A stretch of 47,500 bases of DNA from Glandiceps talaboti (GCF_964340395.1 NC_135553.1:7670001-7717500); one strand, 5' to 3'; numbered from the stretch's first letter, positions 16,141 to 33,463 are shown. Numbers and translations are program-made. The notes: generated from the letters alone by a model not told the origin.

Positions 16141-17337
16141 GATGGATGTACTGAATAGCTGAAATATTGATTTTCTGTTTCATTATCAATATCATTTGGA
16201 ATGTTGTTTATGGGATAATAAAAATGGAAGTGTCTTAAGGTACAACAAGGCGACACTTACAAAGTTCTTACCTCCAGATGAAAGTTGGTAAAACAGGTGA
16301 AATTTACTATGAATGGCGACATCACATAACAAAGTATATCCGATGAACTGTACAATTCTCACTACTTATGTCAAGCGGATAATTGTATAATTAGACCTAA
16401 TTATGGGTTATCCGGAAAAGTTTTAAGAGCATCGTTCAAGAGTATGCATGATATCTTATGATACAGTGTGTAATGTTGTTATATATGTATCAAAATTAAA
16501 CAAAATACATTATTAAAAAATATCAAACCACAATTTGTTTCAACTGTGTAGTTTGTTTTGTAAATCACTAATTCTTAAAATATTTGGTTTATAAGTGGCT
16601 CTTTAATTGAGGACACATGCAAACTAAGTATTCTTACTAGCATGTTAAATACGATATGTAGATGTCGTGTGTTCGGTGTTGCATCTGTGGCAGTTCAGTG
16701 GGATCTGAAGGGGTTGCGTTTTTTTATCTGCAGCAACGACATGTCTTCGATAGATCCAGGGCAGTTATGCGTGCCCAATAGTTCTATAGTTGTCACGTCT
16801 GCTTGGTACGTCTACACGTGTGTTCGGTAGCTCTGCAGTAGTCGTGTGGTTGGTTAGTTCTGTGTGACAAAACACGGTTTGGCTGGATAGCTGCTCGGAG
16901 TTTGTAAGCATCACTTGAAAATGCCACTAGACAGAATAATAATATTGACACTTACTTAGCTTTCCAGTGGTTACCATTATTTCTCGTCAAATAAAACAGA
17001 ATTCAACACACGATAGTATAATTATGCAATTGAAGAGTTTGTAAATAAATTACGGCTTATAAGTTTCCATGAACATAGTGTAGTTTATTACGGATCCTAT
17101 CCAGAATATTCGAATATGCATAAAGTACAGTCGAATATATTTATCTATTTGATTTTTTCGGGCATTTGTACAGACACGTACATAGGGAAAACATGAGAGA
17201 AGTCACTAGGTTTCAGTCCAATTTGGCAGTATAACCACTGCAGACAGTCACGTGAATGTGAAATTACCATTTTTTTGGGATTTGATACCTGCCTTCCTTC
17301 CTTGAATTTGACATAACTACACATATATTATATGTAT
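16141..17337. other. No recognisable feature
   Basis: AT-rich, short frames only. Confidence 0.55.
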
Positions 17338-17655
17338 ACATAGTTTACTGGTCAACCTCATAGACAAGAAGTATACAGAACCTCGTATACAAGGGGTATA
17401 CATAATTTGCTGGTCAACCTCATATACAAGAAGTATACACATCTTCGTATATAAGGGGTATACATGAATTGCTGGTCGACCCCATATACAAGAAGTATAC
17501 ATAACCTCGTATACAAGGAGTATACACAACGTCGTATTAAAGGGGTATACAAGGGTATATATAATTTGCTGGTCGACCTCATATACAAGACGTATACACA
17601 ACTTCGTATGTAAGGGATATGCATATTATGCTGGTCGACCCCATATACCTGGTAT
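17338..17655. repeat. Minisatellite with 62-bp unit rich in GTATAC palindromes
   Basis: About five copies of a 62-base unit: TAATTTGCTGGTCGACCTCA, then TATACAAGAAGTATACACAA, CTTCGTATAC and AAGGGGTATACA. GTATAC occurs two to three times and GTCGAC once per unit. One copy has an internal partial duplication near 17500-17560. Two minus-strand frames of 88 and 94 residues stay open because the unit lacks stops; 62 is not divisible by three, so the frames cycle and are not a real protein. Confidence 0.93.
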
Positions 17656-21779
<4,124 letters not shown>

Positions 21780-21849
21780 GATAGAGTTGTCAGCAGCTGA
21801 TATATTCCTCTTTAGGGCCTACAGCAATCCCCAACCTTCGTGCATGGCG
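21780..21849 (+). promoter_or_regulatory. Candidate noncoding first exon end (strong donor at 21850)
   Basis: The sequence CATGGCG-GTAAGT at 21843-21855 is a close match to the 5' splice consensus. If joined to the acceptor at 23553, the ATG at 21844 would make a short upstream frame ending at TAA a few codons before the netrin ATG. The upstream limit of such an exon cannot be seen. Support is splice-site strength and position only. Confidence 0.2.
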
Positions 21850-23463
21850 GTAAGTCTAATAACATGAAACATCTTTTAAGTTTATCGTATTTGTGTCCGT
21901 AGTGAAAAGGGTCCAACCAAGCAGTTAAGTCTGTTTGATTGCTTTAGTCCATTTTTCAAGGCCTCTCTTTCATTTCTACTTTGTGTGATGGGCTAATAAG
22001 GTGTTTGAGTCAGTCAGTTTGGCCCGTCACGATCAATAAGACCGAACAGCCATTACGTTAAGTCCAATCGTGTCAACTACTGTCTAACACAAGTGGTGAA
22101 TGGCCGGGCTTGCCTTCGACTTGGGACTTCTCAGGGAACCGCTGTGTAATGTATACTCGACGGTTGTAAACAAACAGTAGATGTAGTCTGGTTTACACGT
22201 AAACAAGCAGTGTACAGGAGCTTTACACCAACATATTGCTATCTCATGAGATTTTCCAGTAGCGTGACTTCAATGAAAGGATGAAAGGAAATAGTGGAAC
22301 CATTTACCAGCTGTCAGACTTATACTACTGACGTCCCCTTACAAGCCGTATGCAGTTGAGGACTGGCTACAGCACATAGAGATTGTGACAGTGTCTATAC
22401 GACTCGGGGTTTGCAATGACTAATTGGTACTATCTCTACCTCTCGCCATTCCATTGAGTGACTGTGATAGTTTGATACTGCTTTCAAACATACTATCAAT
22501 GACACCACTAAAAGAGATTAATTATGGGGTATCATTTCAGTTGTTAAAACAAGACTCGTGGTGATCTTGACTCGGCACAGTTTGACCCGATTCACACATG
22601 ACAAACTGGTCTTTCCATACTATTATGGGCCGATGTAAGGGATTGTCACTGTAACTTTGCCATTTGAACCAGTCAGAAAACAAGCAACACAGCTGTTCGG
22701 TGTTTATAGCAGTCGATTGGGGTCACTATTGACTCGACCTCCGATGCCATCAATAGAGTTGATGTACAATCAAACATAACGCCACAGTGAGTCCATCTTC
22801 CACAGTCAATTGGTGGTGTAATACGGTGGGAACGTCAACACTTGTATGAAATACGCTTACTTGAATCACTGCGACTTTTGGCCAAGTTAACAGCGTTGAC
22901 ACGGCAGGAGGGGGGGACGTTATGGATACATACATACAAACATATTGCCGTCAAATCCCATTATCTAGTTAACATTGTATTATCTGATTATTTTCTCTAA
23001 TAGGTTGATTGCCACTAATTAATGCAAGGTACATCAGAGTAGAGGCGGAGGACACAGACAGTTAATGGTGTGCACTGCGCAAGCGTAGCCAGTTTCTGGC
23101 TTCTGTATGGTTGAGCAAGACGTCGTGTAGTGATGATTAACACCCGCCCATAGCTCACACCAACCCAAACACGCCACAGGCAATCAGTTGAAATTGGACT
23201 CACGTGAAACCAACACTGCTTTCACCACCGATGAGCCCGGACTGGCCCGACATTAATATATGCACACAGATTCGTCAGCTTATTAAGTGGACTTTATTAC
23301 GGTTGTTGGTTCTTCAATTGTAAATTGTGGGTATTGCCTCTCCTCAAGTTTCCAAACCTCGCGTGCTGCCCGACTGTCAAGATAAAGAAACGAACTCGTC
23401 GACAGAATACATGTTAGAAACAGAACCGAGGACTAGAAGGTTAACTTTATTGTGATAATTAGT
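21850..23463. promoter_or_regulatory. Proximal upstream region of netrin, possible promoter
   Basis: About 1.6 kb immediately 5' of the netrin start exon, less AT-rich than the introns and without tandem repeats. No TATA box at a convincing distance and no defined start site. It is either promoter or a 5' UTR intron, depending on whether the donor at 21850 is used. Confidence 0.3.
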
Positions 23464-23570
23464 GTAAGTTGGTTTCCAGCTTCACCTACAAGACTCGCGG
23501 ATATTGTTGTCAAGGGTTTCATTACTTCACTTGATCGTCTTTTGTTTTAATAGAAACACCACCACTAACA
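23464..23570 (+). promoter_or_regulatory. 5' untranslated splice region just upstream of netrin ATG
   Basis: TTGTTTTAATAG at 23542-23553 looks like a 3' splice site 17 bases before the start codon, suggesting that the coding exon begins at 23554 and is preceded by at least one noncoding exon. Two donors could pair with it: AGT-GTAAGT at 23464, giving a 90-base intron, or GCG-GTAAGT at 21850, giving a 1.7 kb intron. No TATA box or initiator stands out. Alternatively the acceptor is fortuitous and transcription starts nearby. Confidence 0.35.
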
Positions 23571-24576
23571 ATGGTTCACCAATGTCGAAATTACAAAGTG
23601 GTGGGTATACTTTTGATTACACTTGGATTGCTCGGTATTGTGAGGGGATTCGGCAGTATAATACAGCCGATGAACTTGGATCCGTGCTACGATGAAAACG
23701 GTAACCCAAAACGGTGCATTCCTGATTTCGTCAACGCCGCATTTGGTAAACCAGTGAAAGCTAGTAGTACGTGTGGTTCACCACCAAGTCGATACTGCGT
23801 TATGTCTACGGGGGTGAGTGGGGAAAGACAGCGGAACTGTTTCATATGTGATGCCGAACACCATAAACGACGACATCCACCAGAGTATTTGACGGACTTA
23901 AATAACCCTAACAACCTCACATGTTGGCAGTCTGAGCCGTATAAACAACATCCCAATAATGTAACTTTGCACCTAGCACTAGGCAAAAAATTTGAACTGA
24001 CTTACATCAGCTTACAATTTTGTTCGTCAAGGCCGGATTCTATGGCCATTTATAAGTCGCAAGACTACGGAAAGTCATGGCAGCCCTACCAATTTTATTC
24101 TAGTCAATGCCGCAAAATGTACGGTGTGCCCAATCGAGCGACAATAACGAAACAAAACGAGCAGGAAGCAATGTGTACGGATGATGATAGCGCAATCGAA
24201 CCCACAACTGGTGGCCGAATAGCGTTCAGTACTTTGGAAGGTCGACCATCGGGCTATAATTTTGATAGCAGCCCCGTGTTACAGGACTGGGTGACAGGTA
24301 CTGATATTATGGTAGTATTTAACAGACTTAACACATTCGGGGATGAAGAAGACGACATCGCTAGGGACAGTTACTACTACTCCGTGTCGGACTTTGCTGT
24401 CGGTGGACGATGTAAATGCAACGGACATGCTTCTCGGTGCACAGAGGAGAAAAATGGTCAACTGGTTTGTGATTGTAAACACAATACGATAGGACCGGAG
24501 TGCGACCGATGCAAACCTTTTCATTATGATCGACCATGGGCCAGAGCCACAGAGAAGGATGCTAACGAATGCGTAC
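23571..24576 (+). CDS. NTN1: Netrin, coding exon 1: signal peptide, laminin N-terminal domain, LE1
   Basis: Encodes the N-terminal 335 residues plus one base of a secreted netrin, which guides axons and migrating cells by binding DCC/neogenin and UNC5 receptors. Visible: a hydrophobic signal peptide (about residues 10-24, cleavage probably near 26); the laminin N-terminal domain from about 30 to 280, with [12 protein letters not shown] (49-60), CGSPPSRYC (68-76), the netrin hallmark [13 protein letters not shown] (247-259) and [13 protein letters not shown] (268-280); then LE1 starting [10 protein letters not shown] at 281. Sequons are at N115 (NLT) and N130 (NVT). The ATG has a good context (A at -3, G at +4) and follows an acceptor-like TAG. 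The frame stays open to a TAG shortly after the exon end, but the exon must end at 24576, before GTAAGT, because only that phase joins LE2. Assignment to the netrin-1-like class rather than netrin-4 rests on the hallmark motifs; vertebrate-style numbering may not apply. Confidence 0.96.
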
Positions 24577-26531
24577 GTAAGTAGACATTCCGATTGGTAT
24601 TTGCACTGATGATGCCATACAAAAGAACCTGGTGAAAATACGAGTGAAATCCACAGTGGCACTCTGTAGTCAGTCTTTTCAATAGGAAGTCACTGTTTAT
24701 AGAGGTGAGAAAGAAATACCGTTGGTCGGGGTAGCATTTTAACCCGAGGGGACTTGATCCATTGAACAACTACTGCCGATTTCGATGAGGTTTTCATGTT
24801 TTGCAACCCAAAACTTTAAATTCCGCATACCTTCTGTACAGAAATGCCATCCATTGACCTTGCGTTGAAAGGAAATCCCTACTACCGTCTTGGCAAAATG
24901 TAGAATTCATTAAAACGGGTCACAACGCACTACCACAATGATCTCTCCCTCCCAACTCCCTGAAAGCAAAGTCAAAAGACAAAAGCTTGTAAACTTGAAC
25001 ATTTACAATTATTCTGTTTTACAAACGGACTTTCCTGTAATGGATGCAACAACATGGCCGGGCTCTTCAGGGAGGTCTTAAAAGAGCTATTCACTTCAGA
25101 CCGGTATTAGAATTACAGAGAAAGAAAAAAAAAAGAAGCGCAGTATTTTGCATTTGTAGGTGGACGTAGAATGTAATTTATACAGGTATTGGCATTGCAA
25201 ATATAGTCATCAATGGTTTAGTTAGTTATAGTGCTATGCTAGGTCAGCAGTCACCGCGAACCTTAGTCGACTTGTGTCGGAACCTTCGACACACAAAGAA
25301 CTTCAGTAGAGAAACCAGTTGGTGCATTGGTATGTTTAATAAACACGGCATAAATATCAAGAAAACTACTTGAAAATTAATTGCAAATACAAAATGAAAC
25401 ACATATCCGAAGACTGGAATGTGTTGGAAGTTAGATTTTTATAGTAGTCCATCGATCACATCTATGAGTTAATACGTCGAATTTGTCGCCGTCGTTATTG
25501 AATTTCCCAAAGCATTTATCTTGTTACATGTATAGTACTGGCATGAATGTATAGTATGATATGTATATTTAAAAAAAAATGTAGACCGTAAAGTTATATG
25601 TACATGTGTCCATGTTTGGAGTATAATTATATAGAGCCCAGACAACATCGTCTGGGGATAAAGCGACAAAAGCGACAAAACATATAGTTACAAACCATAA
25701 ACCGATTACGGTCGAGATAGCAGATCGATTTCCTTCCCCGAAAGAGTGAATTTAGGAATGCCCTTTTCACGCCTTTCATAATGAGTCCGTAGACGCATTG
25801 ATGCCATAAATTTTCAATTAATGTACACAGATTTCAACAGCTCATCAAAGTCGCTGGGCCATTGGCTGTCTGTCAGAGTGAAACTACGACATGTGTTTTA
25901 TTTTTACAAAGATGGTGTTAGATAAGTCCAATCACCTCACCAGACTACGCAGTATCCATTTCTTGGGTGTCATGGATATCGGTAAAATGTACTTTTCTTA
26001 AACGATTGATCGATTAGACCAAATACCTGTTTAGTTCGTTTGTTTTCAACCATGACATAGGTCTACATACTGTGAAAAGTAGATTACATGTTTCGTAAGC
26101 TAATATTTGAAAGTGAACCTACATCGATCGATAGTGTCCCTTTAACATACTTACGATTTTCAACAAACTGTTTTTTTTTATTTCGCTGTACAACATACTT
26201 ACACATATTATTGAAGACAGCGTTGACTCTGAAATATTACTTTTAATGAGACACGGTGTCCCCTTTCCTGATAATAAGATAAACTCTGATCGAACTTGAC
26301 TCTAACATACCAAACATGACCCGAAGACACCTGTACGGATAGTAACATGATACAGTGTTCGTTAACTAGACTAGAAACGGGGAGAGACAGTACACTCGCC
26401 ACAGCTATGTTTGATAAAGCGTGCATTTACTGCTTCCAGATCTCTCATCTGCCCCAAAGCAGTATATACAGACCACTCCAAATTTGTAGTCAAATGTCTT
26501 GTCAAAATGGATGTAGCATTCATTTTAGTGA

Positions 26532-26533
<2 letters not shown>

Positions 26534-26581
<48 letters not shown>

Positions 26582-26582
26582 C
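26534..26582. repeat. (CA)n microsatellite in netrin intron 1
   Basis: About 24 CA units with one G interruption near the end; the only notable tandem repeat in intron 1. Confidence 0.97.
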
Positions 26583-29500
26583 TGTAGAGATGGAAGCGTA
26601 CATTTAGAGTTCAGTCCGCAAATCCGCATTACACTAAAATCCATATGCATCGCGGTTTGTCGCTGAACCAGTGGCAGACTGGCATTCACGCTAAGTTTGT
26701 TGTAGGTTTATATAACACGGTAACAATCCATAGAGAACCACCACTGACAATGTAGTTTACGGCTAAAGTAGAAAACTGTAAGGCACTGCTCGTCTAATTT
26801 TACACGTTGGAATTTTTAATCCGAAAATAAACCGACGTCAAACAGTTACAAGACGTGAACACGCATTGCGTGTTACACTACTGTGATCCCCAGAAGTTTT
26901 ATGTGTATAATGTAACGGGGATGGCACACACTGTTACCAAGCTGTCATGGTAGCAGAAACTCGCAACCAAATATGACGACTTAAGGAAAGACACGAAAAG
27001 AATATGTATACTATGAGGTGATTAGAGAGGGTTCGGATGTCCTACATGCTGCACCTTCTAAATTGTTAATTTAGAAATAAAAAGAATGAATGAGATTGAG
27101 GCAACCGAGGGTTAATCATTGCAATTTGAATTACTGGTACACTACACTATATGAAAATAATTCCTCCGTCAATGAGAAACACAAGAATGTAGAGTACTAT
27201 CGCACTTTGAGGTGTGAGAAGAAAATTTCCAAACTTTGGCTAAACATACCCGACATTCACAATTGATTAACACGTTTGAGAATATACGTATGTGCACGTA
27301 CTGTATCAACCCGTCAGAGTGTCGGAAAGAGAAGATTATATTGAAGTAAACCTGTAACGGGTACAGATATGTCAGTAGTATGCGGGCAGTTTATAAAGAC
27401 AGTGTACAACCTTGCAATAATGTATACATTACATATATTCCTAAACTGCGTAGACCGATACTAGATAAAGGTTTTACAGAAATACAGCCGTGATACACAC
27501 AGTGTCTTGTCGTATTATTGCTGCTAATCCCGATCACAGACGAATTCAGTCAACAACAAAAAGTGTGCTGATATTATAAGCACTATACATATCAAACACA
27601 TCATGAAATAATTATTCTGTCCTTTAAATTTTTCACACTAAAAAAAGCAGAATTTAATATTGATCGCGAGCAAAATAAAAATGTAAACTGTTTACGACAC
27701 AGTAAATGTCATGACTACTGAATATAACGTTCCTAATCACCATGGTCGTAAAAATTACTGAAACTATATTTCTCCGAAGACGTTTCACTTCATGTAATTG
27801 ACAAAGATTGGCCTGAATCTTCATATTGCAATGCATGAGTTTAGGTTAAAAATTCGTTTGCGGAAAATAACTAATAGATGTACTTTATTTGCAGAAATAT
27901 TTCGATACATGTCAACGGATGTCGATTCTTTCGACACCAAGTGGTGTTTAGGGATGACTGAAAGCTCTGCATATCGCAATCATTGTTCCTTCACACGATT
28001 CAAATGAGTCGTACAGTTTGAAACTTTAATCTTGCCGATGCTGCCGGTATAAGATTTCTACACAACGAATTTGACCCCCTGCAGGTCTGGCAACGACGAA
28101 AGACTGAGAGTACATGTATCTCCAAAATCATTGTGATATTAAAAGCTGATGAAAAATGTATGTATTTGTGGACACCTTTAATATTTGAAATCGCATATGC
28201 CCGTCGGCTGTACACTATGAGTCGCATCCAATCTCTATACATCCATTTGAAAGTTCACTTTCTGCAAATTACAACAAATTATACAACAGAATCTGTTTAA
28301 AAGAAAAGTGCCGTAATGTACCGACACCTCGAATGTTTAACGGCAATCACCGATTTCAGCCTGAGCGGATAATGTTAGAAAATAATACAATAGACAAAAT
28401 ACTTGGCAACCATAGGCAGATTGTAATATGTTCGTGTTGTCAGCAATCTTTCAGTGTCAAACCTTTTAAATTAAATTGGATATAATAATCTGCCTTGTAC
28501 GTGCGATTCGTGTAGTCCAGCAACTTACAAAATGTGTCATTGGTGATTGAGAATCGGAACCGTCTTCAATTTAATCTTATGGATTGCTATTGGGTTGATA
28601 GTTCAGGGAGGATACGACGTGCATCTATGCACTGAATTGGCTGTTTTAGTACGCTTTTTCTAAAATTGGTTTTGGTCATTACATTTTACTCGCAATTTGT
28701 AACGCTGCTCTAATGCAATATGCTTTAAAATCATCACATTTACATTCTTGGAAAACTATATTACGTGACAATCCATTTTTTTCCAAACTGTCAAACCCCT
28801 CACACCCCCTCTTCAAATCCATAAGTAGACCCGTAAACATATCCCGGTCAAATATCACCATGTATCACCTAATCACAAAGTTAAAGCCACATAAAATAAA
28901 GATGCACCGGAAACTTAGAGTAAAGTAACATTAAAAAGTTTAAAGAAGAGCATACTACTTAAACAAAATATCCATTATCACCAGTACTTATACGTTCAAA
29001 AATGGTATGGCACAGTTTCACTTACGAGTATAGAGATCCGTGCAATATTTCTGCATATAAAAAAACAAACAAAATACACTGCGTTGTTATGGAAACGCCC
29101 TTTTCCTCAAGAAAGACAGTGAAGTAATGTTATCACAGAAAGAGCTGTAGTCGTTGGGATGTGGGTAATTATTTCAGCTTTACAGAAATTGAAATGGTAT
29201 TATCATGAAGTTTAAATGACATATATCTAATATATATTATATCGTTTCTGTACTTTCCAACTTCTGAAGCCTCGTTTTAGTCGATCTATCTTTACCAGCT
29301 TCAGATATAACGCTTATTAGACCGTTCTCGCTTTGCCGTGTAATAGTAGTAGAGATTAAATTACTCGGCAAGGTCAAGACAAGGTCATATGAAATTAATC
29401 CTACCTTCGATGTTATGGTTTTGATTTGATTTTGGATGGATTCAGAGCAGTGGTTACAAACGGGGACAACATCGTACACGTACTGTACATGCGTATTCGC

Positions 29501-30239
29501 CTGAGACAGCTGCATAAGATTGGAAAGGATAAGAACTGAAATCGGTAGCACTGACTATCACACAAAGATGGCTGGGGCAACCTTACCCAGACGAAGCTTG
29601 TTTTGGTCATAGTATCACAAAAAGCTGTCTAAAACCAAATAGCTTCTTGAGATAGTAAGACCAAGACATGTTTCTTGGGTAGGGACAATCCTAGATGATG
29701 AATTTAAACATACAGAAGAACAGAACGCATAAGATGGTGTTCTGCCTGTATTAATATCCCAAATACTCAATCGTCATTTCAAGTGGTTTTCAAACCTCAC
29801 AATCTACCAGCATTAACATCCTTGCATTATAAGCACGTCTCTCCAACACCATGGAACCCTGGTTTTCGTATATTTAACACGGTTCGTGTTCTGTATATGC
29901 GTCAAATATGTTTCTCAAATACGTTGAAACGCTATTTCCTGCACGAAGTCGACGAGAAGAATCAAGCATGAAATATATGGGTAATAATTCATTTACTCCG
30001 TACAAATTAGGTGTGAAAATAGGGCTAATGAATCCCCTTGTTATCACTTTCCTCTATGGAACAAATAATCAATTTTGCACAAGGAGGAGGCAATAACTCA
30101 TACTCATTACACTTTAAACTGTTGTCGACCAGAATCAAAGAAAACACTTAAGAACGTGGAAGTGGTCTTTTTTGTCAACATCATGGTATTGTCGACTCTG
30201 TTGAGAATGAAAATGAAAATTGCTGTGGAGCATGACCAG

Positions 30240-30960
30240 ATAGACACTATCTTTGCTTAATTGGCCTCTGAGTTGCTAATGGTGACATTGATAGAGTGAC
30301 AGGTGGGAGTGTGTTTTCTATTTGCCACGACTTGCTGTTTGTGGTTGGTCATAGTCACAAAGAACGCCCAGGGATGTGTGTTTGTGAGAGTGTCAAACAG
30401 ACCCATTGTACTGGGGATAATATTTGTAATGCAAAGCTGCAGGAAATGAAATGGAGAGGGGCTGAGTTATTGATGTTCCTTGGATGCCATTGTATTCAGG
30501 TGTGATGCACGGTTAATACTCATTATTAGTTGTATTTAGTCGGACAGCAGTACCACCACTTTGTTGTCTTTTCAACTGCTCTGTGACTCTTTCTAAAGCC
30601 TTTGTCAGCACTAATTAACAGCTAATGTCTTTTGTCACCTGATGATAATGACATTTTACTCAGATGCTCTCCCTCAGGCGTTTTATGTGACTTCCTTCAT
30701 TGTAGGACATCATCATTGTTGTGAATATGATAAGAAGACACGACTCATATACCTGTCAGTGATGGGGGGAGTGGGTTCCTGCCACACAAGTGGACATTGT
30801 TATGGAACGTCTGGGCTATCATGACTTATCAGCTAACACGAGTTGATGGGACATGACAGGCTGATCATCAGCAATTTGTCAGCAACTCTTCTAAAGTGAC
30901 CATTCACAGAATAGGAATGTCTCCTTAATACTTCCCTGACAGTTAGGTCGTATCAATAAT
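30240..30960. promoter_or_regulatory. Candidate intronic enhancer with clustered TGACAG sites
   Basis: Within about 650 bases there are four TGACAG/CTGTCA hexamers (30297, 30753, 30854, 30937), the core recognised by MEIS/TALE homeodomain proteins. Several TTGTCA, TGATAA and TTAATTGG words lie among them. About 0.3 copies of this hexamer would be expected over both strands in random sequence of this length. The patch is free of tandem repeats. Function is inferred from word content only and the region was picked after seeing it. Confidence 0.2.
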
Positions 30961-33274
30961 TGCCCACTTCACTTTTTCAAATCCAGTCCCAGTTTGGCAA
31001 CCGCCCTTATGACAGATCGTCATTATATTTTCATATCACCGCTATCCTTCATTGCACTATCTACTTCTACAGGATATACTTTTCAAAAAACGTTTTCTGT
31101 AAACATTCAAACATCGACTGATTTTGAAGAACACTCTAAAAAAGGATTTGGCTGCAATGATGCAAAGTACACAGCAGCTGTTTGAGATATATTTGTACTA
31201 TATGTTGCTGTTCTGTAAATTGATAAATCACCAATTTCTATTGAGAAATGTGTAGGTATGTCTTCAAAAGAAACATAGCCATGCCCTTAAAACTCTTATC
31301 TGAGTTTGGAGAGCTAAGTAAACACATTAAGCTGTGAGTTGAAGGCAATTGGTATGGTTTGGTACTTGAAATAACTTGTGCTAAGTGGCTCTCCTAAGTA
31401 AGCTAATTGAGTTCTATCAAGATGATCAAATTAAACAAGTCAACACATACTTGGCTTCAAATTGGTGATAACCGCTTTCTATCCATTGGCACTTAATAGA
31501 CCTGTCTGAAACTGAGAAAACACAACTCAAGTGTTAGCCTACATTTCTATACTGTAGTGTTTACTGTAACACACACAGACGGCATCTTGACAACATGTGT
31601 GTGCATGCCACAGATGGTGATCTCAGCTCGCTGGAAGTAATGTGTACTGGTAACTAGAGGCTACACTGGGCAAAGCTTAAAGATGAACAAAGATTAACAT
31701 GGTCTTATCCACCATGGCTGGGATTAGGTTTAAATTACCAAAGACCATTTTTTCACAAAACACACCGATACAGGGATATGTTAGGTGCTAGCGAGAGAGA
31801 GACTTTGGTACTTTTGATGTTCAAAAAATATGGTATACTTTTTAAGGTGCTCATAGATAACACAGGAGAAAGGGTCTTGTCAATTTCTGAGTATGGCGGC
31901 ATCTGAATGAACGAAGGTATTTGTTAAATGATTTGGTAAGATATCACAAAGAAGTAGAGTCTTTCAGGCTTACAGTGACTCAAGATAAATTTCAAATATT
32001 TGAAAAGTACATTTAGCAGCACTTGAAATTGTGAACATGGGTATCAACCATCCTTGGTAACAACACATTGGTGTTACTGAGTACAATCAATGCCGAAGCC
32101 TTAAACAACACAAAGTACACAGTGTAGCATACACCTTGGGATTTTGAAAGTATAGAACTCGAGTAATTCTTCCAAGTTTTGTAGTTCAACACATGTTGAC
32201 AAAGTGTGTATTTGTTTGCCAAATAGGATCTCCTGAAAACAAGGAATTTGACAAGTTATTGGTCAGGCAGTTGTCACAATAGAGTCCCTTGGCATTTTGG
32301 TTTATTTTCAATTTTCCTCTTAGGGGATAGTTTACTTTGAAAAGGTTAGATGGTTCTTTGCTAGCTGGGTAACCTATAGACTGCTATTCACTGCCATACA
32401 ATACATCAGATTGTTCAATTAAATGGTAGCTAAATAAAAGCCTTGCTACCTGATCACGGCTAAAAATTCGGGTCATGATACCTTAGTAATTGCGGCAATG
32501 TTTCTGATTGAAAAGCCCAGGTGTAATTTCAGAATAAGACCTTTGTCTAAACAAGCAGTGCAAATGACTTTCTTATGTTCAGCATGGTATAGACAAAGGG
32601 CAATTTGCTGTAAACAAACATGGGTCACTTTGAAAGTGGTATTGTATATGCTGAACTCAACTGCCGGAATTAATATCAGAAACACACAACCACACGCCAC
32701 AAGCAAAGTCTTAAAATAGGTGACTGGGTATTGGTATAAGAGCACCTCTTACGTTCTCCACTGAACTATGTGTTGCTTGATTCACCTAACCCCCAAAAGA
32801 TGAAGACAAAGTAAATACAATATTAAGAATCCACTGAGAGAAAAGACTGCTGGTTTCTGGGAATTATCAAAGCGATGTACGTCAATTCTACCGACCGACT
32901 GCATGTGTGGTCTGTTTTGTAGAAAATCAACGACAATATTTGCAAAACAATACAACCTGATAGATGTGTGGACAGCTGCTATACTGGTTCATGACACAGG
33001 CAATAGACTTCTCTCGTTACCTTACAATAACTACCTGGCAAAGAACACATCATTCTGCACTGTATCATTCAATGAAAGCAAATATACAAACCTGCCTTTT
33101 TTCAAACAGTAACGAGTGACATACATACAATTCACTATAATTCTGGGATATTCATTGCAAGTCATTGTAAACATAATTTCATAACGACTTTATAACGTTT
33201 ACAAAGATGATTATCACAAGTGATTTAGTTTTGTGTCATGTAAAGTAATCACAACTTTTTCTCTCTTTTTTCAG

Positions 33275-33463
33275 CTTGTAATTGCAACCTCCATGCAAGA
33301 AAATGTCGCTTCAACAACGAATTGTACAACTTGTCTGGACGGAAAAGTGGCGGTGTGTGTTTGAAATGTCGACACAATACAGCCGGACGATACTGTAATT
33401 ATTGTAAAGAAGGGTTTTACAAAGATCAAACGAAGCAGATGATCCACAGGAAAGCATGTAAAG
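33275..33463 (+). CDS. NTN1: Netrin, coding exon 2: laminin EGF-like repeat 2 (LE2)
   Basis: A 189-base exon, bounded by a pyrimidine-rich acceptor ending TTTTTTCAG and the donor GTAAGG, phase 1 on both sides. It reads [17 protein letters not shown], then an NLS sequon, [25 protein letters not shown] and HRKACK. The eight cysteines of one LE repeat are all present. [16 protein letters not shown] and HRKAC are typical of netrin LE2. The junction codon with exon 1 is C+CT, giving Pro just before the first Cys. In known netrins the V domains, including this repeat, take part in receptor and heparan sulfate binding. The exon is too short and too far from the others to be recognised without the netrin context, but the protein match is unambiguous. 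Confidence 0.95.

Larger units (their letters stand above)
24577..33274 (+). other. Netrin intron 1 (8.7 kb, phase 1)
   Basis: Starts GTAAGT and ends in a pyrimidine tract plus CAG. Apart from one CA microsatellite it has no long tandem array, in contrast with the flanking regions. Open frames inside are short, show no family motifs, and many begin at non-ATG codons. A region near 30.2-31.0 kb is described separately as a possible regulatory patch. Confidence 0.9.

Noticed and set aside
17590-17615. ACAACTTCGTATG resembles a lox recombination arm
   Set aside because: Only about eleven bases match, there is no proper spacer and opposite arm, and the similarity recurs as part of the minisatellite unit.
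17317-17624. Two minus-strand frames with VYEVDQQ repeats
   Set aside because: Produced by the stop-poor 62-bp minisatellite; the period is not a multiple of three, so no consistent repeat protein results.
23504-23695. Frame overlapping the netrin start in another phase
   Set aside because: Begins at a TTG, and the netrin frame has the conserved protein and the better start.
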